From: Frankia canadensis
Lineage (GTDB): Bacteria > Actinomycetota > Actinomycetes > Frankiales > Frankiaceae
Assembly: GCF_900197875.1 (NCBI RefSeq)
Contig: NZ_FZMO01000024.1
Span: 1-64,000, forward strand
Direction of reading: 5' to 3'
Length of the DNA: 64,000 bases
Numbering within the stretch: position 1 is the stretch's first letter; every line of letters starts with the position of its first letter. The notes under the pieces are model-generated. The model worked only from the letters and a program-made list of their open reading frames with translations, was not told the DNA's origin and did not search any database. A program made the translations under genes and the position numbers. This document shows positions 26,576 to 35,275 of the stretch, piece after piece.

Positions 26576-27709
26576 GTGGCGGACCCACCGGATGTCGCAC
26601 CCGGGGGCGGGAGAGTGTCGGGTGCGTGGCGGCCTGGGATCGACCTCGCTGGTCAACGGCGTTTCGCCCGGCTGCCAGGGCCGCTGCGCCTGGAGCGCGG
26701 CGGCGCTCTGCCCGACGTGCAGGTCGCCTATGAGACCTGGGGACGACTCGACGCATCGGCCGGCAACGCGGTACTGGTCCTGCATGCCCTGACAGGCGAC
26801 AGCCACGCGGCGGGGCCCGCCGGGCCCGGACATCCCAGCACCGGCTGGTGGGATGAGCTGGTCGGACCCGGCCGAGTGCTCGACACCGACCGGCTGTACG
26901 TCGTGGCGCCGAACGTCCTGGGCGGCTGCCAGGGCACGACCGGACCCTCCAGTCTCCGGGCGGACGGCATGCCCTGGGGTGGTCGCTGGCCGGACATCAC
27001 CATCGGAGACCAGGTGGCCGCCGAGGCCGCGCTCGCCGACCTGCTGGGAATCCGCCGTTGGGCGGCCGTGGTCGGCGGGTCGATGGGCGGGATGCGCGCC
27101 CTCGAATGGGCCGTCGGCCATCCCGACCGGGTCGCGCGGGCGGTAGTGCTGGCCTGCGGCGCGGTCTCGACCGCGGAGCAGATCGGGTTGTGCGCGGTAC
27201 AGATCCAGGCCATCACCGAGGATCCCGGCTGGCATCGCGGCGACTACCACGCGCGAGCGCCCGGGGCCGGCCCCGACCGCGGGATGGCGCTCGCCCGGCG
27301 GATCGCCCAGATCAGTTATCGCAGCGAGGAGGAGCTCCAGGAACGCTTCGGCGCCCGCACGCGAGCCGACGGCCAGTTCGAGGTGGCCTCATACCTTGAC
27401 CATCACGCGGTCAAACTGGCCCGCCGCTTCGACGCCGGCTCCTATGTCAGCCTGACCCGGGCCATGATGACGCAGGACGTCGGCCGCGGGCGGGGCGGGT
27501 ACGCGACGGCGCTGCGCGCCTGTCCGGTTCCCTTCACCCTCGCCGGCGTGGACTCCGACCGCCTCTACCCCATGCGGCTACAGGCGGACATCGCGTCGCT
27601 GACCGGCTCACCGCTGCGGCTGATCCACTCCCGGGCTGGTCATGACGGCTTTCTGATCGAGACCGATCAGATCGCCGATCTTCTCCGCGATGTGCTGGGG
27701 CCCAGCTGA
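26576..27709 (+). CDS. metX: Homoserine O-acetyltransferase
   Basis: 377 residues, alpha/beta-hydrolase-fold MetX. The nucleophile elbow is VVGGSMGGMRALEWA, the acid AGVDSDRLYP and the His HSRAGHDGFLIE. Other landmarks are LVLHALTGDSH, NVLGGCQGTTGP and RAMMTQDVGRGRGG. It makes O-acetylhomoserine from homoserine and acetyl-CoA; acetyl versus succinyl specificity is not certain by eye. The start is uncertain: GTG 26576 is used, GTG 26615 has a nearer GGGAG, and GTG 26471 would overlap the metY stop by 17 bp but adds Pro/Arg-rich sequence. Confidence 0.93.
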   Translation: MADPPDVAPGGGRVSGAWRPGIDLAGQRRFARLPGPLRLERGGALPDVQVAYETWGRLDASAGNAVLVLHALTGDSHAAGPAGPGHPSTGWWDELVGPGRVLDTDRLYVVAPNVLGGCQGTTGPSSLRADGMPWGGRWPDITIGDQVAAEAALADLLGIRRWAAVVGGSMGGMRALEWAVGHPDRVARAVVLACGAVSTAEQIGLCAVQIQAITEDPGWHRGDYHARAPGAGPDRGMALARRIAQISYRSEEELQERFGARTRADGQFEVASYLDHHAVKLARRFDAGSYVSLTRAMMTQDVGRGRGGYATALRACPVPFTLAGVDSDRLYPMRLQADIASLTGSPLRLIHSRAGHDGFLIETDQIADLLRDVLGPS

Positions 27710-27833
27710 GCGCTCGGCCCGCAGCGACGGAACCTCCCGCGCGGCGACGGGTCAGATCCGCCCGCCCGGCCTCAGCGGGGTCAACCGGGCGCGCGCCGAA
27801 AACAGGTGGTGCCCCTGCCGTGCACTCCACATC

Positions 27834-28754
27834 ATGGACACCATGCCCGTCTCGCCCCCCACATGGGCCACGCCGATCCTGTCCGGACGTCTGACCAGGC
27901 TCGAACCCCTGCGCCCCGATCATGTCGACGGGCTGGTGCGCGCCGCCACCGAGGATCGCCGGTCGTACGAGTACACGGGTGTGCCGGCGACCAGGAAGGC
28001 GATGGCGGACTACGTCGAGACGGCACTCGCCGAACGTGATCATGGCCTTGTGGTGCCCTTCGTGCTCCATGATCTCCGGCCGGGCAGAGGCGGAATCGTC
28101 GGCTGCACCCGGTTTCTCGACCTCGACTTCTGGCGGCCGACCGGCGGCCAGGGCGAGCAGGGGCGAACCTTCCAACACGTGACGATCAGCCACAGTTGGA
28201 CGGACGCCCACACCAGTCCAGCTGGCGACTCCTCCCTCGCCAGCACTGTGACGGTCCGCACCGTCACAGGTTCCACGACGATCGCCAGCCGCGGGGACAC
28301 CGAGGACTCGGCGTCGTCCCGGGAGGCGGCCGAGGAACACACCCGCCCATGCCGGACGACTGACGGCGATCCGGCGTGCAGCGCCACGCCCGCAGCGTCA
28401 CCGTCCAGTTCCGCGTCCGGCGACCTGTCCACGCCACCGTCGGTCGTCGAGGTCGGTGCCACCTGGCTGGCAGCGTCCGCGCAACGCACGGGGATCAACG
28501 TGGAAGCAAAGCTGCTGTTGCTCGGCCACGCCTTCGATACCTGGAATGCGCTGCGCGTCTGTCTGAAGACCGATGTCCGCAACCACCGATCCCGGATGGC
28601 CATCGAGCGTCTCGGCGGCCGCTTCGAGGGCATCCGGCGGGCACACATGCTCGCCATCGACGGCACCGCGCGTGACAGCGCCTACTACTCGATCCTGGGC
28701 GAGGAGTGGCCGCAGGTACGCACCAGCCTCCTCGCGCGACTCACCCGGAACTGA
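27834..28754 (+). CDS. GNAT-family N-acetyltransferase with internal Ser/Thr-rich insertion
   Basis: 306 residues. The two halves of a RimJ/RimL-like GNAT domain are clear: residues 1-105 (GRLTRLEPLRPDHVDGLVRA to GCTRFLDLDFW) and residues about 202-306 (SVVEVGATWLAASAQRTGIN, EAKLLLLGHAFDTW, TDVRNHRSRMAIERLGGRFEG). In relatives these are nearly contiguous. Here about 99 codons of hydrophilic Ser/Thr/Ala-rich sequence separate them in frame, with no stop, and the DNA of that piece contains two adjacent perfect hairpins. Activity may persist if the insert loops out between beta strands. The start is ATG at 27834, or 27843 three codons later. Confidence 0.8.
   Translation: MDTMPVSPPTWATPILSGRLTRLEPLRPDHVDGLVRAATEDRRSYEYTGVPATRKAMADYVETALAERDHGLVVPFVLHDLRPGRGGIVGCTRFLDLDFWRPTGGQGEQGRTFQHVTISHSWTDAHTSPAGDSSLASTVTVRTVTGSTTIASRGDTEDSASSREAAEEHTRPCRTTDGDPACSATPAASPSSSASGDLSTPPSVVEVGATWLAASAQRTGINVEAKLLLLGHAFDTWNALRVCLKTDVRNHRSRMAIERLGGRFEGIRRAHMLAIDGTARDSAYYSILGEEWPQVRTSLLARLTRN
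28140..28436 (+). repeat. In-frame insertion with hairpins inside the GNAT gene
   Basis: The segment is absent from the normal GNAT fold. It contains stem-loops 28221-28244 (8-bp stem GCTGGCGA/TCGCCAGC) and 28246-28269 (10-bp stem CTGTGACGGT/ACCGTCACAG, 4-nt loop), only 1 nt apart. It also holds CACGTGACGATCA at 28176-28188, found again at 15513. Boundaries are approximate. I could not identify terminal repeats or a target duplication. Confidence 0.45.
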
Positions 28755-28771
28755 TCACCGCCGTGGTCGCG

Positions 28772-28795
28772 GCGCCACACCGGTGCCTGTGGCGC
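28772..28795. terminator. Hairpin between convergent genes
   Basis: GCGCCACA (28772-28779) pairs with TGTGGCGC (28788-28795) around an 8-nt loop, in the gap between the GNAT and phosphofructokinase stops. Probably bidirectional. Confidence 0.45.
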
Positions 28796-28864
28796 ACTCC
28801 GCCTGCGGACCATGCCCGCGCCCAGGTCTCGCGGGCAGCAGGGGCCGCGCGCCGCGGACGCCGC

Positions 28865-30259
28865 CTACTCGAAGCGGGGCGGCTGGCCGGTGGCCTCGAG
28901 GACGGACATCCAGAGGTCGCCGGCGGGATCGACCTGATTGCGCTCGCTGACGGCAAGCCCGATCGGAATGTGGATGAACCGGCGCCGCCAGCGGCCGACG
29001 ACCATCTCCGTGCGCCCGGACATCGCCGCGTGCACCGCCGCGTGCGCGAGCCGGATGGTGTAGACGCTGTCGTACGGATTCGCCGGAACACTGCGGATGA
29101 GATAGCTCGGGTCGATGTACTTCAGGTTCATTTCGACGCCCTCCGCGTCGAAATGATCCTTGATACGCCGCGAGAGCTCCTGGCCTACATCGTGCAGCCG
29201 GCGGTTGCCGGAGGCGTCGGCACCCTCCGGCTGATCGGTGATGAGCTCCTGGCCGGCGCCCTCCGCCACGACGACGACCGCGTGGCCTCCTTCGACGATC
29301 CGCCGCCGCAGGTAGGCGAGCAGTCCGCCCTCGCCCTCCAGCTTGAACGGAAGCTCCGGTATGAGGACCACATCCGCGTTGCTCTTCGCGAGCGTCGCGT
29401 AGCAGGCGATGAATCCCGAGTGCCGCCCCATCAGCCGCACGACACCCAGACCGCCCGGAGCGGACGTCGCCTCCGCGTGGGCGACACGAATCGACTCCGC
29501 GGCCTTGCCGAAGGCCGTCTGGAAGCCGAAGCTCTGGTCGATGTAGGGAATATCGTTGTCGATGGTCTTCGGGATCCCGACGACGGCGATCTTCTCGCCT
29601 CGCTCGGTCGCGACCCGGGATATCTCCCGCGCGCCGCGCAGCGTGCCATCCCCACCGATGACGAACAGGATGTTGATGTTCATCCGGGACAGGCAGTCGA
29701 CGATCTCGCCGGGGTCCTGCTGGCCTCGCGAGCTACCCAGGATCGTGCCGCCATCGTCGTCGATGTTCGCGACGCTGTCAGGTGTCAGGTCGATGACGTC
29801 ATGCCCGTAGCGGGCGATGAAGCCCTGGTAGCCGTTCCGGAAGCCGAAGATCCGCCGGACCCGGTAGTGCGAGGTGAGCTCGAGCACGAGCCCGCGGATC
29901 ACGTTGTTCAGGCCGGGGCACAGCCCGCCGCAGGTCACGATGCCGACGCGCGTCTTGGACGGATCAAAGTAGATCTTCCTGCGCGGACCGGCCGGCTCGA
30001 AGCCCGGCAGCTCGGACAGCTCGACGCGCCGCTCCAGGATCATCGACGCGGTGTCGTCGTAGAGCACCTTGTCGGACTCGTCGATGTAGTGCTGCGTGGT
30101 CGGCCGTTCACCCAACAGGGGCAGAAGGGGAGAATCTATCCGGCAAGGACCCAACGTCTTCACCGTCAGATCGGCATTATCCACCAGCAGTGGCGCACCC
30201 ACCGTTGCCCGGCCCTCACGTCTCAATCGGCGCTTCGTCTCTTCGGCGACCCACTCCAT
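28865..30259 (-). CDS. pfkA: ATP-dependent 6-phosphofructokinase, long (clade X) type
   Basis: 464 residues, longer than the 320-residue E. coli type. The first 95 residues are the N-terminal extension seen in plant/trypanosome-like enzymes. Landmarks are VGIVTCGGLCPGLNNVIRGLV, LGSSRGQQD, VIGGDGTLRGA, the catalytic GIPKTIDNDI, MGRHSGFIACYATL and the substrate loop EGGHAVVVVAEG. GGDGT (ATP-type Gly) combined with PKTIDND (Lys, otherwise PPi-type) is characteristic of ATP-using clade X enzymes. The enzyme phosphorylates fructose 6-phosphate. ATG 30259 is used; an upstream in-frame start at 30289 is possible. Confidence 0.93.
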   Translation of the reverse strand: MEWVAEETKRRLRREGRATVGAPLLVDNADLTVKTLGPCRIDSPLLPLLGERPTTQHYIDESDKVLYDDTASMILERRVELSELPGFEPAGPRRKIYFDPSKTRVGIVTCGGLCPGLNNVIRGLVLELTSHYRVRRIFGFRNGYQGFIARYGHDVIDLTPDSVANIDDDGGTILGSSRGQQDPGEIVDCLSRMNINILFVIGGDGTLRGAREISRVATERGEKIAVVGIPKTIDNDIPYIDQSFGFQTAFGKAAESIRVAHAEATSAPGGLGVVRLMGRHSGFIACYATLAKSNADVVLIPELPFKLEGEGGLLAYLRRRIVEGGHAVVVVAEGAGQELITDQPEGADASGNRRLHDVGQELSRRIKDHFDAEGVEMNLKYIDPSYLIRSVPANPYDSVYTIRLAHAAVHAAMSGRTEMVVGRWRRRFIHIPIGLAVSERNQVDPAGDLWMSVLEATGQPPRFE

Positions 30260-31101
30260 ACATACCCCGGGCGAGCCGGCCACGGACACGGCCGATCAAC
30301 CCAGTTCCGCCAGACTGAGACTACCGGCCCAAACCGGCCCCACGGGGGCATGGCAGCGTCAACCCGGTCACCTGCCCGTGGAAACAATCGCTTCATCACG
30401 CGGCAAACCGGCGTAACCGGCCCGCCCGTACGGCGCAACTTGTCCCCGCCGGACACCTCGGTGCCCACCGCCCGAGAACGGTGCCCGGCGGCCGGACTCG
30501 CGCCCCACCGCGGCACGATCGCCGCCCAGCCATGTCCGCGCTGGTCAGCAACTGCCGGGCCTGTTTGGCGACCATGCCCCCGGGGGGCTCCACCCGTTCG
30601 TTGCATCCGGTTCTCGACGACGGGGGGGCCGCGCCGTGCCCTCGTTCGGGTGCCCGCTTCCTGGCACCTTCCCGTCACGGGGACATGTCGGTGAGATTGC
30701 GGTCGCACGCCGCCCGCGTCCCGACACCGCCGTGGCCGTCCGCACGACCCGGAACGGCCTCCTGGCATGGCGCGCCGCTGCACGCGGCCGGGACCACCGC
30801 GCACGGCTCCCGGACCGTCTCCGGCTCCGAGGGCCACAGGCCGGTGGACCCGGCTTGCGGGGACGTCCGGACCACGGCGACCACGGCCCTTCGCCGCTCG
30901 ACGTTGATCCGATCGCCTCTGCCGCGGCGCGCCGCGATCCGGGAGGCTCACGTCCAACGGCCGCGCGGTCGACGAGATCGCGCAGCCGGCTACGACCCGC
31001 GGAGGGATCGGGTCGCAGCCAGCCTGGCACGGCACGGCGGCCACCGTCGCGATGGCGAGCGCGACGGCGGACTCAACCCCGTGCCGTGCCAGGTCGCGCC
31101 G
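30260..31101. other. Intergenic region, no supported gene
   Basis: 842 bp upstream of pfkA. Open frames on both strands are Arg/Gly/Pro-rich and resemble nothing. The end nearest the crotonase gene carries a hairpin at 31023-31093. Confidence 0.45.
31023..31093 (-). terminator. Nested hairpin after the crotonase gene
   Basis: An outer perfect 13-bp stem, CCTGGCACGGCAC (31023-31035) with GTGCCGTGCCAGG (31081-31093), encloses an inner 7-bp stem CCGTCGC/GCGACGG. It begins 9 bp after the crotonase stop. Confidence 0.55.
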
Positions 31102-32244
31102 TCAGGCGGCGGCGGGCGGCCAGGCGCGGCGCGGCTCGATCACGTCGACGAGACCCCAGGCCAGGGCCTGCGCGGCGTCGATGGCCTGGCCGCTGAGTAT
31201 CAGGTAGGCAGCCCGCTCGGGCCCGGTCCGCCGCGGGATGCTCGCCGTGCCGCCGGCGCCCGGCACCAGTCCCATCGTGATCTCCGGGAGCCGGAAGGTG
31301 GCGTCCTCGGCCGCGACCACCCGCCGGCAGAACGCCGGCAGCTCGGCGCCGGCGCCGATACAGAGCCCGTGCACGTAGGCCGTCGCCGGCAGGCCGCTGG
31401 CCAGCAGGGTGAGCGGGATGCTCCGGCTGGTCCGGACCGCATGCGCGTCCACCGGGTCGACCAGGGTGCCGAACTCCGTGAGATCACCGCCGCTGGAGAA
31501 GGACGGGCCGGCACCGACCAGGGTGATCGCGGTCAGCTCGGGGTCGGCCGCGGCGAACCGGAACGCGCTCACCAGTCCGTCACGCAGGTCGATGTTCACC
31601 GCGTTGTGCACCCGGGGTCGGTTGAGGGTCACCGTGAGCACACCCGCGTCCCGGCGCACCAGGACCGCGGGTTCGTCGGCGGCCCGCGATGCGACGGCGG
31701 GGGTCGTGGCGAGCCCGGCGGCCCGATCCGGTGCCGCGCGCCGCGCCTCGCGTGCGCTCCTGCGGCGTCGATGCCGGTCCAGCCACCCGGCGAACTCCGG
31801 GCCCGCCTGTAGCGCCGAGTAGGCGAACGACTCGGCCACCACCGCGTCCCGGACATCAATGCCCGTGCTGATCCGAAGCAGCTGCACAAGCGCGACGACG
31901 GAGAACGGATTCGCCGCGGCCACCGCGGCGAGGACGTCGACCCCCGCGGCGAGTCCGCCCGGTGGGCTGGCCCAGGGCCGGGGCGCGTCGCGCTCGTCGG
32001 TGAGCAGGATGTCGAACCCGGCCGTGGCGACCTCGGCGGGTACCCAGCGCAGATCCTCGGCCACGGCGACACAGACACAGGGCAGGCGGCGGGCAACGCG
32101 CGCCACCTCCACCGCGGCCGGGGACGCGGCGTCGATGACCAGCAGCGGACTGCCTCCTCGCGGGCTGAAGACCTCCGGATCGGTACTCAGGTCGGCGAGG
32201 GCTGACTCGGCGTCGCGCACGCGCCGGTGATCGTGCCCGGCCAT
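31102..32244 (-). CDS. Enoyl-CoA hydratase/isomerase-family protein with N-terminal extension
   Basis: 380 residues. The crotonase domain occupies about residues 195-375: VLTVTLNRPRVHNAVNIDLRDG, the oxyanion-hole stretch AGPSFSSGGDLTEF, YVHGLCIGAGAELPAFCRRV, and TFRLPEITMGLVPGAGGTASI with the catalytic-site Glu region. The first 190 residues are additional. They read like a degenerate alpha/beta domain (LLVIDAASPAAVEVARVARRL, CVCVAVAEDLRWVPAEVA, GFDILLTDE) and may be a decayed second crotonase copy. The ATG at 32244 has GGGAGGG immediately upstream. The substrate is unknown. Confidence 0.85.
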   Translation of the reverse strand: MAGHDHRRVRDAESALADLSTDPEVFSPRGGSPLLVIDAASPAAVEVARVARRLPCVCVAVAEDLRWVPAEVATAGFDILLTDERDAPRPWASPPGGLAAGVDVLAAVAAANPFSVVALVQLLRISTGIDVRDAVVAESFAYSALQAGPEFAGWLDRHRRRRSAREARRAAPDRAAGLATTPAVASRAADEPAVLVRRDAGVLTVTLNRPRVHNAVNIDLRDGLVSAFRFAAADPELTAITLVGAGPSFSSGGDLTEFGTLVDPVDAHAVRTSRSIPLTLLASGLPATAYVHGLCIGAGAELPAFCRRVVAAEDATFRLPEITMGLVPGAGGTASIPRRTGPERAAYLILSGQAIDAAQALAWGLVDVIEPRRAWPPAAA

Positions 32245-32579
32245 GCCCTCCCGGCGGGCATCGTGCGGTGGCTGGCCGCCGGGCCGACCGGTGCCGGTCG
32301 AGGTCCAAGACGCGGTCGGGAACGGTCCGGGCACGGATGAGGTCACGGACAGGACGCTAGTGGGCGGACGGCGTCGGGCGCCGGCCCGCCGGGGCGAGGG
32401 CCGGGGGTGCCGGGTGCCGGTCCCCGTCGGGCGCGACCGTGGTGACAATCGCCATCGGGTAGGTGACGGCGCTGACCGCTTCATGGAACGTCGTGGGCTC
32501 GCTCATCGCGTTCGACGCTCCTCCGTTCGCGCCGCGCGGTCAACGAGACCGAACAGTACGGCGGCGCGTCAGGGGCGCG
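32245..32579. other. Intergenic, nothing recognised
   Basis: 335 bp between two minus-strand genes. No motif or convincing small gene seen; it probably holds the promoter of the crotonase-type gene. Confidence 0.4.
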
Positions 32580-33815
32580 TCAGCTCACGGTCGCCGACCT
32601 GGGCTTCGGCCCGGAGGAACGCATGTTGACCAGCCGGCCGAGCAGCTCGAACCAGAACGGCGCACCCGCGGTGAGGGCGAAGCAGGCGATGGCGAGACCG
32701 AGCACCTTCAGAAGCCATCCGGCGACCGAGCTCGGCGCCTCGCGGGGGTCGTCCCGCTGATCGTCCGCGGCGACCCATCCGATCGGCAGGGCGAGGCCGG
32801 AGGCGTCCCGCACGGCGCGGATCGCGGCCTCCGTGGTGTCCCCCGGGTCACCGCCAGACGCGTCGGCGTCATCCGCCGGCGTGCTCGCGGGTTCGGACCG
32901 TCCCAGCTCTGTGCCGCTGGCGGAGACCGCGGCCGCCCGGACGGTGCCGTCCTGCCACAACGCCCGGGAGATGCCGATCGCGTCGAGGTTGAAGGCGGCG
33001 GACAGGACGACGGCATAGCAGAGGAGGAAGATGGCGACACGCCGCTTGTACCATCCGGACAGGCGGTCCATGGCCTGGTCGTACCACTGCGCCAGCTCCG
33101 CGACGATCTTCTCCCGGTCGCCGCCGGTGCGGACCACCGCGGCGGTCAGCGCGGACTTCGCGGGCGAGGGCGGCAGCCCGGCCAGGCCCTGTTCGAGGGT
33201 GTCAACCGCGCCGGCGCCGACCGCGGACACGAGCGCCGCGGCGATCACCCGGCCGGCGGCGTGTTCCGCGGGCATCGCCGCGTGCAGGGCCCTGGCCGTC
33301 GTCTCGTCCAGGGCGCGGGTCGCCGCCTCGTATGCCGCCTGGTAGGTGGCCCGGGCCTCGTCGGACACCTGTGCGGGCAGCCCGTCCGGACGGAGCTGCG
33401 AGAGCATGGCTCGTGCCGGCGGATCCACCCGGTCGACCAGTGCCTGGGCGAACGCGGTGGACGGGACGTAGGACGGCAGGCTGAGTCGACGGGCACGTCG
33501 CACCGCGGCCCATCCGCCCCGCACCGGCGGATGGTCGGCCATGGCGGCCGACGACCGGCCCTCGCCCGCGGCGCGCATCACCCGCAGGGGTCCGTCGAAC
33601 AGCTCCGACGTGACGTCGTCGGGACGCTCACCGTCCTGGCCACCGGCGCCGGCGTTCGGCCCGCCGAGCAGGCGGCGCAGTTCGGACTCCAGGCGGCGCC
33701 CGCGGTAGTGCAGAAGTCCGAGTACCGCCTCGTTGATCCGGGACACCGCGAGGCTGAACGCCGCGAACAGCAGCGCGAGACCGATCAGGACGTCCAGAGC
33801 GGACGAGTCAGGCAT
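32580..33815 (-). CDS. Three-TM membrane protein of unknown function
   Basis: 411 residues. TM1 is at residues 8-28 (LDVLIGLALLFAAFSLAVSRI), followed by INEAVLGLLHYRGRRLESEL, which suggests a membrane-proximal helix. A soluble helical region of about 220 residues precedes TM2 (RVAIFLLCYAVVLSAAFNLDAIGI), and an acidic loop precedes TM3 (VLGLAIACFALTAGAPFWFEL). The C-terminal GAPFWFELLGRLVNMRSSG is a motif I recall from many bacterial membrane proteins of unknown role. Start ATG at 33815. No neighbour suggests a function. Confidence 0.75.
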   Translation of the reverse strand: MPDSSALDVLIGLALLFAAFSLAVSRINEAVLGLLHYRGRRLESELRRLLGGPNAGAGGQDGERPDDVTSELFDGPLRVMRAAGEGRSSAAMADHPPVRGGWAAVRRARRLSLPSYVPSTAFAQALVDRVDPPARAMLSQLRPDGLPAQVSDEARATYQAAYEAATRALDETTARALHAAMPAEHAAGRVIAAALVSAVGAGAVDTLEQGLAGLPPSPAKSALTAAVVRTGGDREKIVAELAQWYDQAMDRLSGWYKRRVAIFLLCYAVVLSAAFNLDAIGISRALWQDGTVRAAAVSASGTELGRSEPASTPADDADASGGDPGDTTEAAIRAVRDASGLALPIGWVAADDQRDDPREAPSSVAGWLLKVLGLAIACFALTAGAPFWFELLGRLVNMRSSGPKPRSATVS

Positions 33816-34050
33816 CCGGGTCCCCCGATCGGCGACGTACCGCGAAACAGATGCGGGAGACCCCCGAGCGCTTCGGGCGTGTCCGGCACGGACCGCGCAT
33901 TTCTACACCTTGGCGCCGCGGGGCCACGCAGCGGCGTCCCGCCGTGTCCGCATCCGGCGGGAAGGGCCACGCACGCGGACCTCGGGTACACCACCCGAGG
34001 ACAGCGGCCGCGGCGCGCGGCGGGAGGGGACGGGCGCGGCCGCGAGTGAC

Positions 34051-35093
34051 ATGGACGAACGCGGGTGGGTGTCGTGGATCGGACCGGGAGGGCGCGACGC
34101 GTGGAGCCGCGGGACCATTGCGCTCCCGAGCCGATGCCGACGTCGATGGGCACCCATGCTCGCGATGCCGGCCGCCCGGGCGCCGAGCGGCTCCGCCTGG
34201 GCCTACGAGGTGAAGTGGGACGGGATGCGGCTCGTGGCGTTCATCGAGAACGGTCGGGCGAGGCTGCGCAGCCGCACGGGCCGGGACGTGACGGATGTCT
34301 TCCCCGAACTGGCGGCCCTCGGCCCGGCGTCGGGCTCGACGCGAGTGATCCTCGACGGTGAGGTCGTCGCCTTCGGCCCGTCGGGCGGTCCCGACTTCGA
34401 GCTGCTCAGCCACCGCGCGCACACGCGGCTCCCGTCCTCGCCCGCCGCGCGGCCTCGGTGATTCCCGTCCGCTTCCTGGTGTTCGACCTGCTCTTCCTCG
34501 ACGGGCACTCCACCCTCGCGCTGCCGTATGACGAGCGGCGGGCGCTGCTCGCCGGCCTCGCCGACCGTGCGCGGCTGCGCGTCTCGGAGGAGCTGGCCGG
34601 CACCGGGCGGCAGGTCATGGCAGCGACGGCCCGCGCCGGGCCGGAGGGGATCGTGGCGAAGCGGCGCACGTCCGCCTACCAGCCAGGACGTCGGTCGTCG
34701 AACTGGGTCAAGGTGCGGCACGTCCGCCGGGCGAGCGTGCTCATCGGCGGCTGGGAACCCGGAGCCGGCCGGCGGGCGAACCGGATCGGCTCACTGCTCG
34801 TCGGGACCGCCGCCCCGACCGGCCCGGTCTACGCGGGTCAGATCGGCACGGGGTTCTCGGAGGCCGCCCTCGACCGCCTCGCCCTCCTGCTCGCCCCGCC
34901 GCGTCGCGGCAGCGCCCCGTTCCGTAGCGTGCCCGCCGAGGTCGACCGGGCGGCGATCTGGGTGGAGCCGGAGATGATCGCGGACGTCGAGTTCGGGTCG
35001 TGGACGGCGGAGGGCAGGCTGCGCCACCCGACCTTCAGGGGACTGCGTGACGACCTCACCCCGAACGACACGACGCGCGACGACGCCCCCTGA
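34051..35093 (+). pseudogene. ATP-dependent DNA ligase, frameshifted
   Basis: Two overlapping frames together make one ligase of the LigC/LigD-ligase-domain type. The first (34051-34461) has the adenylation motif YEVKWDGMR with the nucleophilic Lys, then RSRTGRDVTDVFPEL and ILDGEVVAFG, and runs to DFELLSHR before going off-family. The second resumes at VIPVRFLVFDLLFLDG and carries EGIVAKRRTSAYQPGRRSSNWVKV and the OB-fold end WEPGAGRRANRIGSLLVG to HPTFRGLRDD. The frame change fits an extra AC in the CACAC run at about 34419-34424: removing it gives the fused HAAPVLARRAASVIPV. The two frames also meet as GTGA at 34458-34461, so coupled translation of two pieces, or a sequencing error, are alternatives. 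Confidence 0.78.
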
Positions 35094-35115
35094 GGCGTGA
35101 GCAGGACGTGCTGCT

Positions 35116-35158
35116 GGCCTGTGCTGGCCGATCTGCCCCGGATCGGCCAGCACAGGCC
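35116..35158. terminator. Perfect 18-bp hairpin terminator
   Basis: GGCCTGTGCTGGCCGATC (35116-35133) pairs exactly with 35141-35158 around a 7-nt loop. It sits between the convergent ligase remnant and the PKS operon and could end both transcripts. Confidence 0.8.
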
Positions 35159-35230
35159 CGCTGTGGACCGGCCGGGCACGGGAGCGCACCTTCCTCCTGG
35201 TGGCCACCGTGCCCGGCCGGGCATACCTCG

Positions 35231-35275
35231 TCCCGTCAGTCCCGTCAGTCCCGTCAGTCCCGCCGGTCCCGCCGG
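35231..35275. repeat. Five 9-bp tandem repeats abutting the PKS operon stop
   Basis: TCCCGTCAG three times (35231-35257), then TCCCGCCGG twice (35258-35275), ending exactly at the stop codon of the last PKS-operon gene. Confidence 0.9.

Noticed and set aside
28706-30694. 662-codon plus-strand frame
   Set aside because: Antisense of phosphofructokinase; not conserved-looking.
30260-31101. Possible genes in the pfkA upstream gap
   Set aside because: Several open frames on both strands, all Arg/Gly/Pro-rich, with no ribosome binding site, motifs or consistent codon pattern.
35231-35275. CRISPR-like array
   Set aside because: 9-bp head-to-tail units without spacers; a simple tandem repeat. No CRISPR repeats or cas genes occur anywhere in the window.
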